64,000 nt of DNA from positions 5,684,797-5,748,796 of the forward strand of contig NC_087080.1 in the NCBI RefSeq assembly GCF_026151205.1, written 5' to 3'. Made by a program: the position numbers and the translations under genes. The stretch comes from Bolinopsis microptera (lineage: Eukaryota; Ctenophora; Tentaculata; Lobata; Bolinopsidae). Positions 29,001 through 42,500 of the stretch are shown here, piece by piece. The notes under the pieces were generated by a model, which saw nothing but the letters and a program-made list of their open reading frames with translations, searched no databases and had not been told where the DNA came from. Every line of letters begins with the position of its first letter. The stretch's first letter is position 1.

Positions 29001-30483
29001 AGGTCAGCAGCGTATTGTTGATGGGGGTCCAGGCGGGTACAGTTGAGGGAGGTCAGCGGCGTACTGTTGAGGGGGTCCTGTGGCGTACTGTTGTGGAGGA
29101 ATGTAGGATGAAGGTGCTTGAGTGACTGGGTTTTGCACCACTACTTCTACAACTTGAGTTGTAGATGTCTTGCACTGTTGTCGTTCTTGGATGAGAGCAC
29201 AACACGGACAACACATTATCGCCAGCCAATCTGCACAGCAATTAGTTGGGATCTTGTGGTTCCTCCGAATATTCGGTCTAATACAACAACACCAGGCACA
29301 CAGCGAAAATGGGCAGAAGAAGAATAGGCAGCCGCAGAACGCACCACAACAACCATCACAGCAGCACCCAGAATCTCGGGCATTCAAACCGAAGGTGATA
29401 CACGGACAACACCAAGCGAGCAGACACTCCACAGTCGTCAAAACATCCAAATAGGCCGTGACTCCATTCGTTGTTCCATTGATTTCCACCCTCGGCCTCG
29501 GAAGTAACAATTATTAATTGCTGACTCATAATCTGTGATAGTGACGATCGTTATCATATTCGTACAAAAAATACTTTACTTTATCATAATGATAAGATTT
29601 TACGTAAAAAAAAACTTAAACTGCTGTTCTCATTCACAAGATTTTAGGAGAAGATCTTATGATAGAGAATACAAAGGTGGTTTGGAAAATATTACGTATC
29701 AAACTACTGTGACCATCGGGGACGGCAACAACTGTGAGGGTGTCAGGTATGTAAACCACGGACTACATAACAAGGACTACAAGGAATTCGTAACTGCACA
29801 TAGACAGTTTACTTTATCAGTCCTTAAATGATTTATAATACCATTAACTTCCCTGCCAAGATCAGTGATAAAATCACTTGATACTCGAGATTTTTTACAT
29901 TATTCGTAGTAACTTAGTAATCTTCGAATAGAAGATTTTGGTGGAGGGCATATGCATGGAAATTGTGCTACTCATATGCCAGCTTTGTTATTTCTACAGA
30001 ACAGCTTTGTGTAGAGTGGGTAACGGAGGGAGTCTAAAATGGCTAACGTAATAATATTATGTTAGCCATTTTATGTGGATAAGTAGATGGCCCCTAACGG
30101 GGGGGTACCAATGGCATAAAATGGCATAAATGGCATACGTTTTATGGCATAAATGGAAATTTTTATTGGCCAATTCTCCATTTATGCCATGAATTTAGGT
30201 CTTCATATTTGACCTTTAGGATGACTTTAAATTCGCAAATTATTATTAGTACTTGAATAAGAGAAATTTTTCATGCTTTATAACGCTTGGAATGATCGTT
30301 AAAGATTCATATGACAAATAAAGAAAATACAAATGTATTATATCAAACGGGGGGGGGGGGGGGGGGGGGGGGGGGGTACCAATGGCATAGAATGTCATAA
30401 AATGGCATAAATGGCATACTTTTTATGGCATAAATGGAAATTTTTATTGGCCAATTCTCCATTATGCCATTTATGCCATTGGT

Positions 30484-30566
<83 letters not shown>

Positions 30567-33500
30567 CATACACATTATTCAGTACAATGCAAGAGTAATA
30601 TGTAATGTTCAATTATAATATAATACATAGTACTGGCGCCTCTCATCCTTCATGTAACTATACATAGCAACTCAGCGTTTATCCTTTTACCACAACAAGG
30701 GCCTGTAACCGTTACCATGGACAAAGGAAACGCAGAATCTTAACAACTTAGAAGATACTGTCTGTCATACTCATTACTACATTAGAGTATGGCGAACTCT
30801 ATTTACAGGTTAGTCAGGCAGTGGCTCACACTCTGTTGATATCTCTTAAGGGAGATCTGAGGTCTCTCAACCTTGCTTCTCACTTAGTCGAGTGTGTCCC
30901 ACAACCAATGCACATTGCCTAAACGTCCAGTTTTATCTATTATTATCCTGGACCTATTTGGCGAATTTTCTCTCTAAAAAAAAAGAATAAGAAAGAAAAA
31001 ACTAATAATATTACGTTAGCCATTTTATGTGGATAATCCCTTACTACAATGTAAGCAATGATAAATAATAACTGCAGAGGCTATGTAACGTTTTGCAACA
31101 CAGAAAACAAATGATATGATGCGCCGCACGAAATTCCTACTCGCAGTTACAGTTAAATAGCTACAGCTTGAAAATGTAACATTAATACACTATATTAAAT
31201 AACATAACTGAATGTTGCTGTGTGAGAAGAACCGTATGAGTTGAATAACGATGTTAAAGTGCGTGAAGGGAATATCGGTAACCGAATATCAAAAGTATCG
31301 ATTGGGAAAACTTTCGATAGCAAGAAGAAGCGAAAGAGCAGCAAAGACTCTTTGCTGCAGAAAGAGAAGGCGTATTGTCTTCAACCAAATCATATTCTAA
31401 AGAGGGATAAAATAGAATTAATCACACGTAAATGTTTCATGTTATTACATATAACTGTAGTTTGGCTAGATTAACGGGTTTTTATTTCGAAAACAAACTC
31501 GGCCTAGTCAATAGAACTTCATGCTATGTAACGGCCGTAAAGTGTAAACATAGCATTGACTGAATAAGAGGGCTCCTTGACTAGCTGCCCTTTTTTACTT
31601 TTAGTGCTTGTACGTCAATTTGTCCAACACAAAAAGGAGGAAAAGTATAGAAAAAGGGTTTTTAAGAGCATTGGTTATTATACAGCAGTAAGATTTTGAA
31701 AACAATTCTTTTCTTTACATCAAGCCAGTGAAGATTTAACATGTCGTCATCAAGATGGTCATGTTTAAATTTAACAGCAACAGCTTTTGCAGCAACAGCT
31801 TTTGCAGCAGCATTTTGTAGTAACTGGAGTTGTACAGAAGCTTCTCGCCAATACCAAAGTGCGAACCGTTACAGTAATCTAAACAAGCTAGTAGCTACAA
31901 CTAAACTGTTAACGATGACCTTTATCTGTTTCGGATTCAGCAGGAATCGGATTTTTCTGATATTACGTAAAGTATGGAAACATTTCTTCTTGAATAAGCT
32001 ATATAATATGATGTTTATTTGGAGAAATCCAGTTTCAAGAGTGCTCTACCCGGGAGGGGAGCGTTGTACAAATAAAACTTTAAGTTTGTATAATCGCTGG
32101 TTTATTTAAACTATATAATACGTATTATACAAATTCTTTATGCTTGATATCTTGGTCATCTGAGTAGCTAGAGCTCCACCTTTTTCCCCTTCAGCTTCAG
32201 GAAAGATGTATTTTATAAGGCCAAGTACAATACATTACAATCTAAAAACCGCGACAACGAACATTCATTCGAAAAAAACCTCGTTTTTGATTATCACTCG
32301 GATGAGTGATAAAGCAGTAGCAAGTCATTCCAGAAATAATTATTTCAATCAGGTACTCAAGTGACTGAAAAATAAGCCCCAACGTATGTGTCAGTGTACT
32401 CACCTGCACCCCCCCCCCCCCCCTGTATAGTATCCAAATAAGAGTGTGTTTACATTTTTTAAATGCAAAATATGGCAAAAGCAATCAAATAATTAATCCA
32501 TTAAAATAGTAATTAAACAGCTAAAGACAATGAATTGTTTGATAAAACATTCTGTCTGATTATTTTTCAAAACGTTATTAATAAATCAAAGCGGTTCGTG
32601 AAGGGTCTTCTTGATTTGACAGCTAAACTATAAATATACAACAGATACACTCGACACTTCTTAATAAGAAGTTCTTATGCAATTGTATAGAGGATCGCTT
32701 CTCTATCAGGACGTAGCATATCAAAACAGAGATTAATATGATAGTTAGTAGCATAGATTATCAGGTTACACAGCAGGAGCACTTGGAGCGTACGGCGGGG
32801 GTACTTCAGGTGCGTACTGTTGAGCGTCAGGGGCGTACTGTTGAGGGGGTCCAGGCGGGTACTGTTGAAGGGGTTGAGGGGCGTACTGTTGAGGGGGTCC
32901 AGGCGGGTACTGTTGAAGGGGTTGAGGGGCGTACTGTTGAGGGGGTCCAGGCGGGTACTGTTCAGGGGCTCCAGCGGCGTACTGTTGAGGAGGCCCAGCA
33001 GCGTACTGTTGAGGGGGTCCTGTGACGTACTGCTGTGGAGGGATGTAGGATGAAGGTGCTTGAGTGACTGGGGTTTGCACCACTACATTTACAACTTGAG
33101 TTGTAGATGTCTTGCACTGTTGTCGTTCTTGGATGAGAGCACAACACGGACAACACATTATCGCCAGCCAATCTGCACAGCAATTAGTTGGGATCCTGTG
33201 GTTCCTCCGAATATTCGGCCTAATACAACAACACCAGGCACACAGCGAAAATGGGCAGAAGAAGAATAGGCAGCCACAGAACGCACCACAACAACCATCA
33301 CAGCAGCACCCAGAATCTCGGGCATTCAAACCGAAGGTGATACACGGACAACACCAAGCGAGCAGACACTCTCCACAGTCGTCAAAACATCCAAATAGGC
33401 CGTGACTCCATTCACGATTTCCACCCTCGGAAGTAACAACTGTTACTTGCTGACTCATAATCTGTGATAGTGACTTGAATCGTTATCATATTTGTACAAA

Positions 33501-36500
33501 AACTACTTTACTTTATCATAATGATAAGATTTAACGTTTAAAAAAACTTAAACCGCTGTTCTCAATCATTTAAAGATTTTAGGAGAAGATCTTATGATAG
33601 AGAATTATACAAAGAGGTCTGTTGAAGTATTTTGGTAAGCGCTCAACTTGAGGAGCAACTAATCTACACCGGGAGCACGGGCCCGACTAATTATCTAAAA
33701 TATACTGTGAAAGTTGTATGTTGAGTAATACAAATACATGATTCAGATTGGTCCTTATAATCCACAACAATGGAATTTGCGTTAATAGTGGAGATTTGAA
33801 CAACGTTTTAAAATTTTAAGCAAAAGTTCGAAGAGGGGGGATTATGAGTATTTAAGAATCTGAGAATTTGACCGTTTTTGCCGGCAATACTCGAAAAATG
33901 TCTTAAAAATTATTTTTGAATCTGAGAAATTTGGCATGGATTTCTCATTTTCTCAAAAATTGTCTACTCAGAAATTGTTTTTGAATCTGAGAAATTCAGC
34001 ATGGATTTATCATTTTCTCAAAAATTATTCAATCAAAAATAGTGATATACCAAATTATTCTTCATATCAATGCAAAAATACTCAAAATAAATTTTTGAGA
34101 ATGAGTTTTTCGCATCTCCTGCAAACTTTTCTCAAAAAAACTCAAAAATAATTTTGAGAATGAGAATTTGGCCATTTTCTTCGGGAGTCTCAAAAAATAC
34201 TCACGATCCACCCTAAGTATATGGATACAGGTTTCGGAAAAGTTAACAGTATAAAATAACAAAAATGAAATACGTTATAACGTAATGAAACGTTTAACTT
34301 GGAAACTTCGCTGATGATTGGTGCACACTGAAAATGCAGTTAGAATAAAGGTCAAAGCTGGCTTGCCTTAGATACTTATAATTTTTGTCCTACTCTTGCC
34401 GAAGGCAAAAAGATCGTAGGGAATAAGTAATCGGGTTTGGATATATGAGGTAGCCCGACGGCGCTATGGTGATGACAAAAGTCTGCTCCTTCGCAATATA
34501 GACCACTCCCCTATAATTATGTGTATAAAAGGAGTATATTTTGCGCGCGCGACGCCAGTTATGTGTTATTTAATTACAGGCATAGCAACCAGTTTTTGGT
34601 GCTTGACGACTGTTACACAGGTTTCCATCGGGTTACAATTCACTCTAATACATTAATATAGCATATTAGTCATATCTGAGCAAAATATGAAATAATCTAC
34701 CTTATCGGACCTTATTTGGACGAACATTACTTGAACGCTGGAGGCCCTAGCGTTCATCTTAATGTACGTTCAAATAAAGTCCGTTCAATTAATGTCCGTC
34801 CAAGTTAAAGTCCGTTGAAATTTTTTCAAAAATTTTTCCATTTCGAACTTTTTGTCCAGAATATGGCAACTATGAGAACTTTATTGTGCCGTAAGTTAAC
34901 GACGGAAAGGTTCTCCTTGGTCTGCCGGAGGCACAAAAAACTCTACTAGTCTATGATGTTTTCAAGGGTCACTTGGCGGAAAAAGTCAACGAAATTATGA
35001 CACTCAACAACATAGTTCATGAGCTAGTCCCCGCCAACATGACAAACTTGTTCCAGCCTCTAGATATTACGGTAAATCGTGTTGCCAAGGACATTGTCCG
35101 ACGTTGTTATAGTTCATATTACTGAGGGGAGGTAATGAAACAGTGCTAGGAAAGCTCCACGTGATGTTAAGATTAACCTAAAGTTGTCTAAGATAAAACC
35201 ACTTCACGCCGAATGGCTTGTAAAAGTTAACACTGAAATGCAGGACCGGGGTAGTTTGATAAAAAAGTTTCCATAAAGCTAGAAATCACTGATGCTTGTT
35301 TAAGCATGGACTATTTCATGCACGAAAACTCATTTGATGAAGATGATATGTGATATTAGACACTGATCATGTTCACATGTTTTAACATTTTTACTGCTTA
35401 ATGACTGCTTTTCTTATTTACTGTATAAAAAATGGATTTAAAAATCATTTGCTGAAATTAAAAAAACGTCAAAAAATTTAAAAAAATTCGGATTTTTAAT
35501 GGTTTTGAATGCCTTCGAGCGTTCATATTAATGCCCGTTCATAATTATGTTCGTTCACGTAATGTCCGTCCAAATAAGGTCCGATAAGGTACAACCAAAC
35601 CACATACAGATCGACGGCGACACCTCAGATGCACGCAGAATTTTTCAAGTTCTGCACGCCTAATATAATATATGTACCTTACTTGGGATTATTATGACCG
35701 GGATAAAGTGGCGGGTTTAGGGTAATTTCGCCATATTTTTCCCGAACCACATTTTCACCGGTCGTTAATAAACCCGCCGTCTCAGCTTTAAGGGTTCCCA
35801 AGGGGTATGGGTGCTCATATTTTAATCGTTGTCTTATATGCACTAAAGAAGACTATTGGGACACTTGTTGTAGGTTTTTCGACTTCATTTGGCTGAAATT
35901 GCAAAAAATTCACCTTTTTGCCCAATTCTTGTCATATATCCTTATTGTCAAAGTTGATTTAAATAGGCCAATTTTTAATTTCTTAGGTATTGACTATCTC
36001 TACATAATTAAATAGGACTCAAAGTAAAAGTAACAGTTAAATTAAAACTTGAATTAATCAAAACTGTCAATAACATGAATCAGTTTCATCAGTCATTTAT
36101 TCATAATTCTAAACAATGCGAACGATGCATTCTTTCGAAGAAAATTATTTTCCATCTAGTTTGATTAACCACGAGTCATTATTTCTGTCTACTGTCAACA
36201 ATTATTGATAATTCGACTTGTTTCACAAGTTTTAGCAATGCGAAAATTTCTAAACTTGCTTATCTCTAATAAGGAAATTTACATCTGAGACAAAATTTTT
36301 GAATCTAAAATTGAAAGGTTGGACACCGGTAAAATGGCGACCGGGAAAATGTGGTGGGTTTTGAGCAATTTCGCCATATTTTCCCCGAACCATATTTTAA
36401 CCGGTCGTTAATAAACCCGTCGTAATAATCCCGAGTAAGGTAAACGATTATCACGTGCGCCAAACACCACTCTGGGATACAATAAAGTAAAACAAAATTC

Positions 36501-39500
36501 GCATTGTAGGCAGTAGGGAAATTTGATCGTGGGTGGTGATACCGCGGCAACATTCTTGTTCGTTTCTGTTTTTCCTTATCAGTAACGTAATTAATTACAA
36601 ATACAAGAAAAAACGCTGTTCCATGACGATATATGACAATCTTATCTTGTAAGTTGAATTATGTTATCAGTATTACATCCCGTGCAATGGACCCCTCGAA
36701 ACTCGTAGCACAAATGATAAGGAAGAGACATTACGAAAGTAGTTCCTTTGCAATCACATCCATCTAGGATTGATCAGAAATCCGGAGACCAAGGTACATA
36801 TTTTAAAGGTATTTAATACTCATAACATACTTAGAGGATACTCAATACTCATAACATACACATTATTCAGTACAATACAAGAAAAGACAAAACTGGCGCC
36901 TAACGGGAGGTAGTTTGTTATTTCTACAGAACAGCTTTGTGAAGAGTGGGTAACGGGGGGAGTCTAAAATGACTAACGTAATAATATTACGTTGCCATAG
37001 TGTGAAAACGGGTGTCGGGTGGTACCTGCAAGTGTGTTCATTAAGCATTTAGAGTCCTGTAAAACTGCAGTTACAATTGTGCTAGAGTATTTTTAGTATA
37101 TACAATCGATCTAAATCCCTACATGCTTCCAAAATTTTAAATCTCCAACTTTCTGCACAATGTACTGAGATGTTTTGAAAAAAAAGATATAGTACAGTCA
37201 AATCCGTCCTAATTTAAGCCTTTGTCGGACAAAATTCGCAACAAAGCGATTTTAACGGGATATGGTCGGGACAGGTCCCAGGAATCATTCCAGAGAGTTC
37301 CCAAAAAAAAGACTTCAGGAAAATCCACAATTACCACTTTTCTACCACCTTTTTACCACTTTGGTTTTCCGCAAATAAGTCACGTTCTGAATATCCTAAA
37401 AGATTCTAGTTTAAAGCAGTGTGTTTAGAAAACAAATAAGAACAACTTTTTCTCTAACAACTTTTTCAAAAATAAATTATTTAATTAATTAATTAAATAA
37501 TTAAAAAAATTTAAAATATTTCAAAAATATATTTTGATAAAAATGTTCACAATTACATTCCACGTATAATGAACCAATTTTTATAAAACTTTTGAAAATT
37601 TTCACTTTCAATATTTTGGACTTTAAAAATTTTTGAAATTAGTAAAGAATAACCACTATTTACCACTTTTTACCACATTGAATCTCCGCTAATAAAACGA
37701 CTTCTGAATGTCGTAGAAGGTTTTAGATTGAACCAATGTGTTCAAAACATAAAAGAGAACAACATTTTATGTGACAACCTTTGGATTAGATATTTATAAT
37801 TGATTAATTAATTAAATAATAATTAAATTTTTTTAAATTTCAAAATATAATTTTTATCAAAAATATTTGCCGTGACGTGAAACGTAAAATGAATTTACTT
37901 GAATAACAGAACATACATCGTCACATAGATTAGATAACAGATAAAAAAAGATGCAGATAAATGGAATATACGGTAAAATATCCAAATTTGTACGATACTA
38001 TTCTAGCTTATAACTATTAACATATCATATCTCTCGACTTAGTATTGTGCTTAACTAGATTGTTAAAATGGTTGTTTAAACAAGACTTAGCAATTTTTCA
38101 ATCGCTAACTAGAGATCTTATCTCTGATTGTCAGTTTATCGTTTGGAAGTGTAAGCTTCAGCTTTTACTTTATGTTGACTTCTCTTCGTAAAAAAGTTGA
38201 ATCTGCTAAAAATCGAGGACTGAAATCACTCCAAATAGTTGACATTTTGAAAACAGAAGAACACATCGTGTGCCTGATACTGTACGCGTGCAGATTCTAT
38301 GTAAGTAGCTGTCAACTAATATACAGGGTGGCCCAAAAGTGACTACCCACACGCAACCTCTTATATATGTACAATAATAGTAATATTTTGTTTTTACCGT
38401 TTTACTTTTAAGTTTTATGTCAACCGAGACTCGAGAGCGCAACTAGAGGCATTCTTAACCAATACTATTTTTTAATTTACCAGGCAAATGAGGAGTTAAT
38501 TCCGGTGAATAGCGAATGATCGACAAAGTAAATTTGTATGGAATGAAATCTGGAAAGGGTTGCTGTCCCCAGGTACTATTTTAACTATTTATCTTTTAAG
38601 TAAGTACACTAACTTTTAAACTATGCCCAGCAAGTTTGAAACGGATGGTTACAGTCCTATTCATTATCCTGAGGCCTCTCATACTCTGTATAAATAAACA
38701 AACCATCGTAACACAGGTTGGATCAACAACCCCTGGTCAATGAACGAAATTAAACGGCAGTACAACGGCCTGACTGATTCTGCTCAGAGTGACGTCTATT
38801 GTATGTTATTGCAGACAGTGACCATAGACCAGTTCCAAAGATTCATATCGGCCAATGAAGATGAGTCCGTTGTAACCGACTCAGAACCATCTTTAGTCCA
38901 CAAACACGGTTTAAACAAATGTCCATTCTGTAACGTAGAGATCGCACCAAATGATAAATCCTCAAATCGGATTACAGACAGGGTAAGTTATTGTGTGGGG
39001 GAGGGGGGAGGACCGGTATAGTGCACATACGTTAGGCTCTTACTAATTCGCTCGCCCAAAAATTTCACGTGACTTTCTCCGTAGCTTAGTGCACTAGATT
39101 CCCACTATCGGAATCGTTCTGAATAGCCGATCCTTACCAACTCCGTGGATCCGACTGGTGGTGTCTGATCCAGTGAATGAGTGGCACAGAAATCGTGCAG
39201 AAAGCCCAATTACAGTATCCTAACACCCTGTCACGTGATTAACGATTGGGTAATCATTGATAACCCAATCAGTTTCGCTAACGAGATAAACAAATTGCTT
39301 GATAACTTCGTCATTTTCAATCCGTTTCGCGCCATCTTTTCAGATCATATTCCGAATGTAATGGCCTATTGCAATAATATGTTATAGTGCAGTTTACAGC
39401 ATGTTCGCAAACACGAGTACATGTTGATTATAAGACTCAACGTATGTGTATTGACTAATGGCACCCCCACTCCCCCTAATCTTGGAGGACATTTTGATTT

Positions 39501-42500
39501 CTAAGTGTTATTTAACGACCACGTTGCTGCTATAATACCGATTTGAAACATTACTTATACAGGGGGCAGCTGAACAACATTCTTATCGTGTTTACCATCA
39601 GCTGCAGGCGTGGGATGAGAATGACCTCATAGATGATAAGCTGGGGAATGGGGATGGAAGATGAACAATGGGACGCATGTACCAGTGACCACTCTTATGA
39701 GTACAGCTCCGAAAAAGATCATTCAAAACATCAGTTGCAACTGTTTAAAGTCAGGTTGTGGCAATACTTGTTCATGCAGAAAAGCAGGAATACATTGTGG
39801 ATCAACCTGCCTCAAACGTCAGCACAATTGCACCAATGTGCCAGCTGAGGACTCATAAGTAAGACTCTTATCTAGTATATATGGTTATATAAAGTACTGC
39901 TTCGATTTTCCGATTAGTTTAATGAAAAGTTGTCAATTATTCGTGTTATGTAATTTTAAAATATTTTGATCGAAAATAATTATTATAATTTTTGAATATT
40001 TGTTTAATAATCGAATAACTAATTAATTAATTATTTAATCCAAAGGTTATCAGATAAAAAGTTGTTCTCTTTTTATGTTCAATCTAGAACCTTCTACGAC
40101 ATTCAGAAGTCGTTTTATTAGCGGAGATTCAATGTGGTAAAAAGTGGTAAATAGTGGTTATTCTTTACAAATTTCGAAAATTTTACAAGTCCAAAATATT
40201 GAAAGTGAAAATTTTCGAAAGTTTTATAAAAATTAGTTCATTATACGTGGAATGTAATTGTGAACATTTTTATCAAAATATATTTTTGAAATATTTTAAA
40301 TTTTTTTAATTATTTGATTAATTAATTAAATAATTTATTTTTGAAAAAGTTGTTAGAGAAAAAGTTGTTCTTCTTTGTTTTCTAAACACACTGCTTTTAA
40401 CTAGAATCTTCTAGGATATTCAGAACGTGACTTATTTGCGGAAAACCAAAGTGGTAAAAAGGTGGTAGAAAAGTGGTAATTGTGGATTTTCCTGAAGTCT
40501 TTTTTTTTGGGAACTCTCTGGAATGATTCCTGGGACCTGTCCCGAACATATCCCGTTAAAATCGCTTTGTTGCGAATTTTGTCCGACAAAAAGACGTATT
40601 TGACTGTACTAATAGTGATTTATAAATAAATTGTATTGTGTTGTATAGTATCAGATGCCTTGCTTGGAGTAGGTGGTCGCCTGGACCTTTTCCACCTCGA
40701 AATTACAGAAAAAAAAGACATGCATCATGCAATCCAAAGGTGATTGCAGCCCTTACGGAAGACTATTAGGTCTTCATGCTTATTATATAACTACATGCCT
40801 AAATGATACATAGCGATAACTTGTAAACCCCAGAAGTTTCCAGTATCGTTATGAATCTATATAATTACTGAGCTTGGTGTTATTTGACCATGAGAAAAGC
40901 TGAGATTGACCGTAAAATTGTATAGAATAAGTGTATGATCCCCCGCTTCTACCATCACTATGACAGTGTTTTCCACTTCCAGCTCATCATCACTTCATTT
41001 TACGGGTTCATTTATTTTTATCAAATGCGGTTTCAATGCGTTCCATTGCTATTCATTATCTTCTATGAAAAAATAGAGCTCGAATCGCACCTCCTTCTAT
41101 AAGAAAATCGCACAAATTTACTGTCGGACTGTATAAGTGAGGTATAAATTTCATATAATAAGGTATATTACTCGTCAGTCGTCCGTCAGATCGAATTAAT
41201 ATCTTGAAAAGCTGTAGCCAGAACTTGGTCTTTTGTAAGCGATAACTGTTCGCACATGTGCTGGACTGGGATTCCCATTAAACTGACACACAGTTTTAAC
41301 CTAATTAAGTGTTGAAGAGTAGGGGGTCTGTCCAGAAGGTATTTCGTGTCTTGTGCTGGTTTGAAATACTCGCTGACAGTCCATTTTAGTGACTGGGGTT
41401 GTTATCACTTACGCGGTTTGAACATTTACATCGCCGCATTCCAAATGTCCTGCATTAATGCATATTATGGATAGCGATAGCTTTGACAAATCGCAGCACA
41501 TTCTTGATAAATAAATTTATGTTGCCGGTATTTACTTGTATGAGTGTTAAGTTTTGTACGATATGGTTTCTTAAATATTGAGATACTTTAGTTATTGAAT
41601 TTGTTAGTTCGCAATATTTTGATGTTCCATTGAATATGCAGTTTCGATCAAACACACGAACGTTTTAAATTAAACAATAAACAACCTCATTTATTCTAAG
41701 GAAACAGCAAACATGCAACCAAGAAGCACCCTCCTGATGATTTCAACCCTATTTCTTATCCTCCACATGACAGACACAGAGGCTATTAATAGAGATATCG
41801 AGGATGCAGTGGCGGATTACAACCCCAAATCAGAGGAAGAGTCCTACACCGTGTACGAGCAAGTCTCAGATCTTATGGAAATGCTTGCCAGCTTCGATCG
41901 CAACGAGATATGTGAAAAATTCAATGTTTCCGAGCTTGATCCTTTCAATCGTGGTGAAGAATGGAATGTGAAATTCGGGAAAGTGCTCCACCTGCTGAAA
42001 TTTATTGTGTGTACTGAGGGACAGGATGCGATCAGTGGAAAGTGAGATTACGGAGAAAATTATGGTTTGCGCTCGTTGAAATGTTGAAATCTGACGTCTT
42101 TTTGTAGCATGCAAAGAAATGTAATATGATACCACAAAACACAAATTTTACATCAATTAAAGCACTCACCACGACCATAGCTGGACTTTTCACAAAATCA
42201 ACCAGAAGAGCACATATCGTTAAGGTAGGATGTTTTACTGAGAAAACCATTTCACTCCATATTATCTGAAGTTTTAAAAGGCTAAAGTTTACACACATTT
42301 CTGCAGTATAACGAACACTATATAGCAAAGAAGAACAGTTACATCATATTGTGTACTATAATATCGATTTACTTTGGGTTAAAATATGCTGCTTAAAAAC
42401 AACAATATTCGATAAAAACTCACCACAATAGAGATGAGGGCAAATAGAACCGAGATTGCTTTCAATAATATTGGTATGATAAATATTCTAACATAATATT

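Larger units (their letters stand above)
34385..36560 (-). repeat. Inverted copy of 19986-20960, split by two transposons
   Basis: The blocks of 19986-20960 recur in reverse orientation at 34385-34690, 35592-35672 and 36443-36560. Between them lie the elements at 34700-35589 and 35677-36440. The unbroken partner shows both insertion sites. Confidence 0.8.
37195..40606. mobile_element. 3.4-kb element with about 650-bp inverted arms
   Basis: Ends CAGTCAAATCCGTC and GACGTATTTGACTG next to TA on both sides. The arms (37195-37850 and about 39955-40606) match at length: GACAAAATTCGCAACAAAGC, AGGAATCATTCCAGAGAG, CTACCACCTTTTTACCAC. Inside lie the CXC-type fragment (39560-39858), an unrecognised ORF (38740-39021) and a stray transposon end CAGGGTGGCCCAAAAGTG near 38325. 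The end sequence resembles pogo/Tc1 ends. The interior may have been captured. Confidence 0.8.

Noticed and set aside
30343-30612. ORF with a long polyglycine run
   Set aside because: The glycines come from the 79-base C-run of the poly-G/poly-C hairpin element.
32738-33405. Plus-strand ORFs with RGVLLRGS or GTVEGV repeats over PLAC8-E1
   Set aside because: They are antisense reading of the Pro/Gln/Tyr tail repeats of the real gene.
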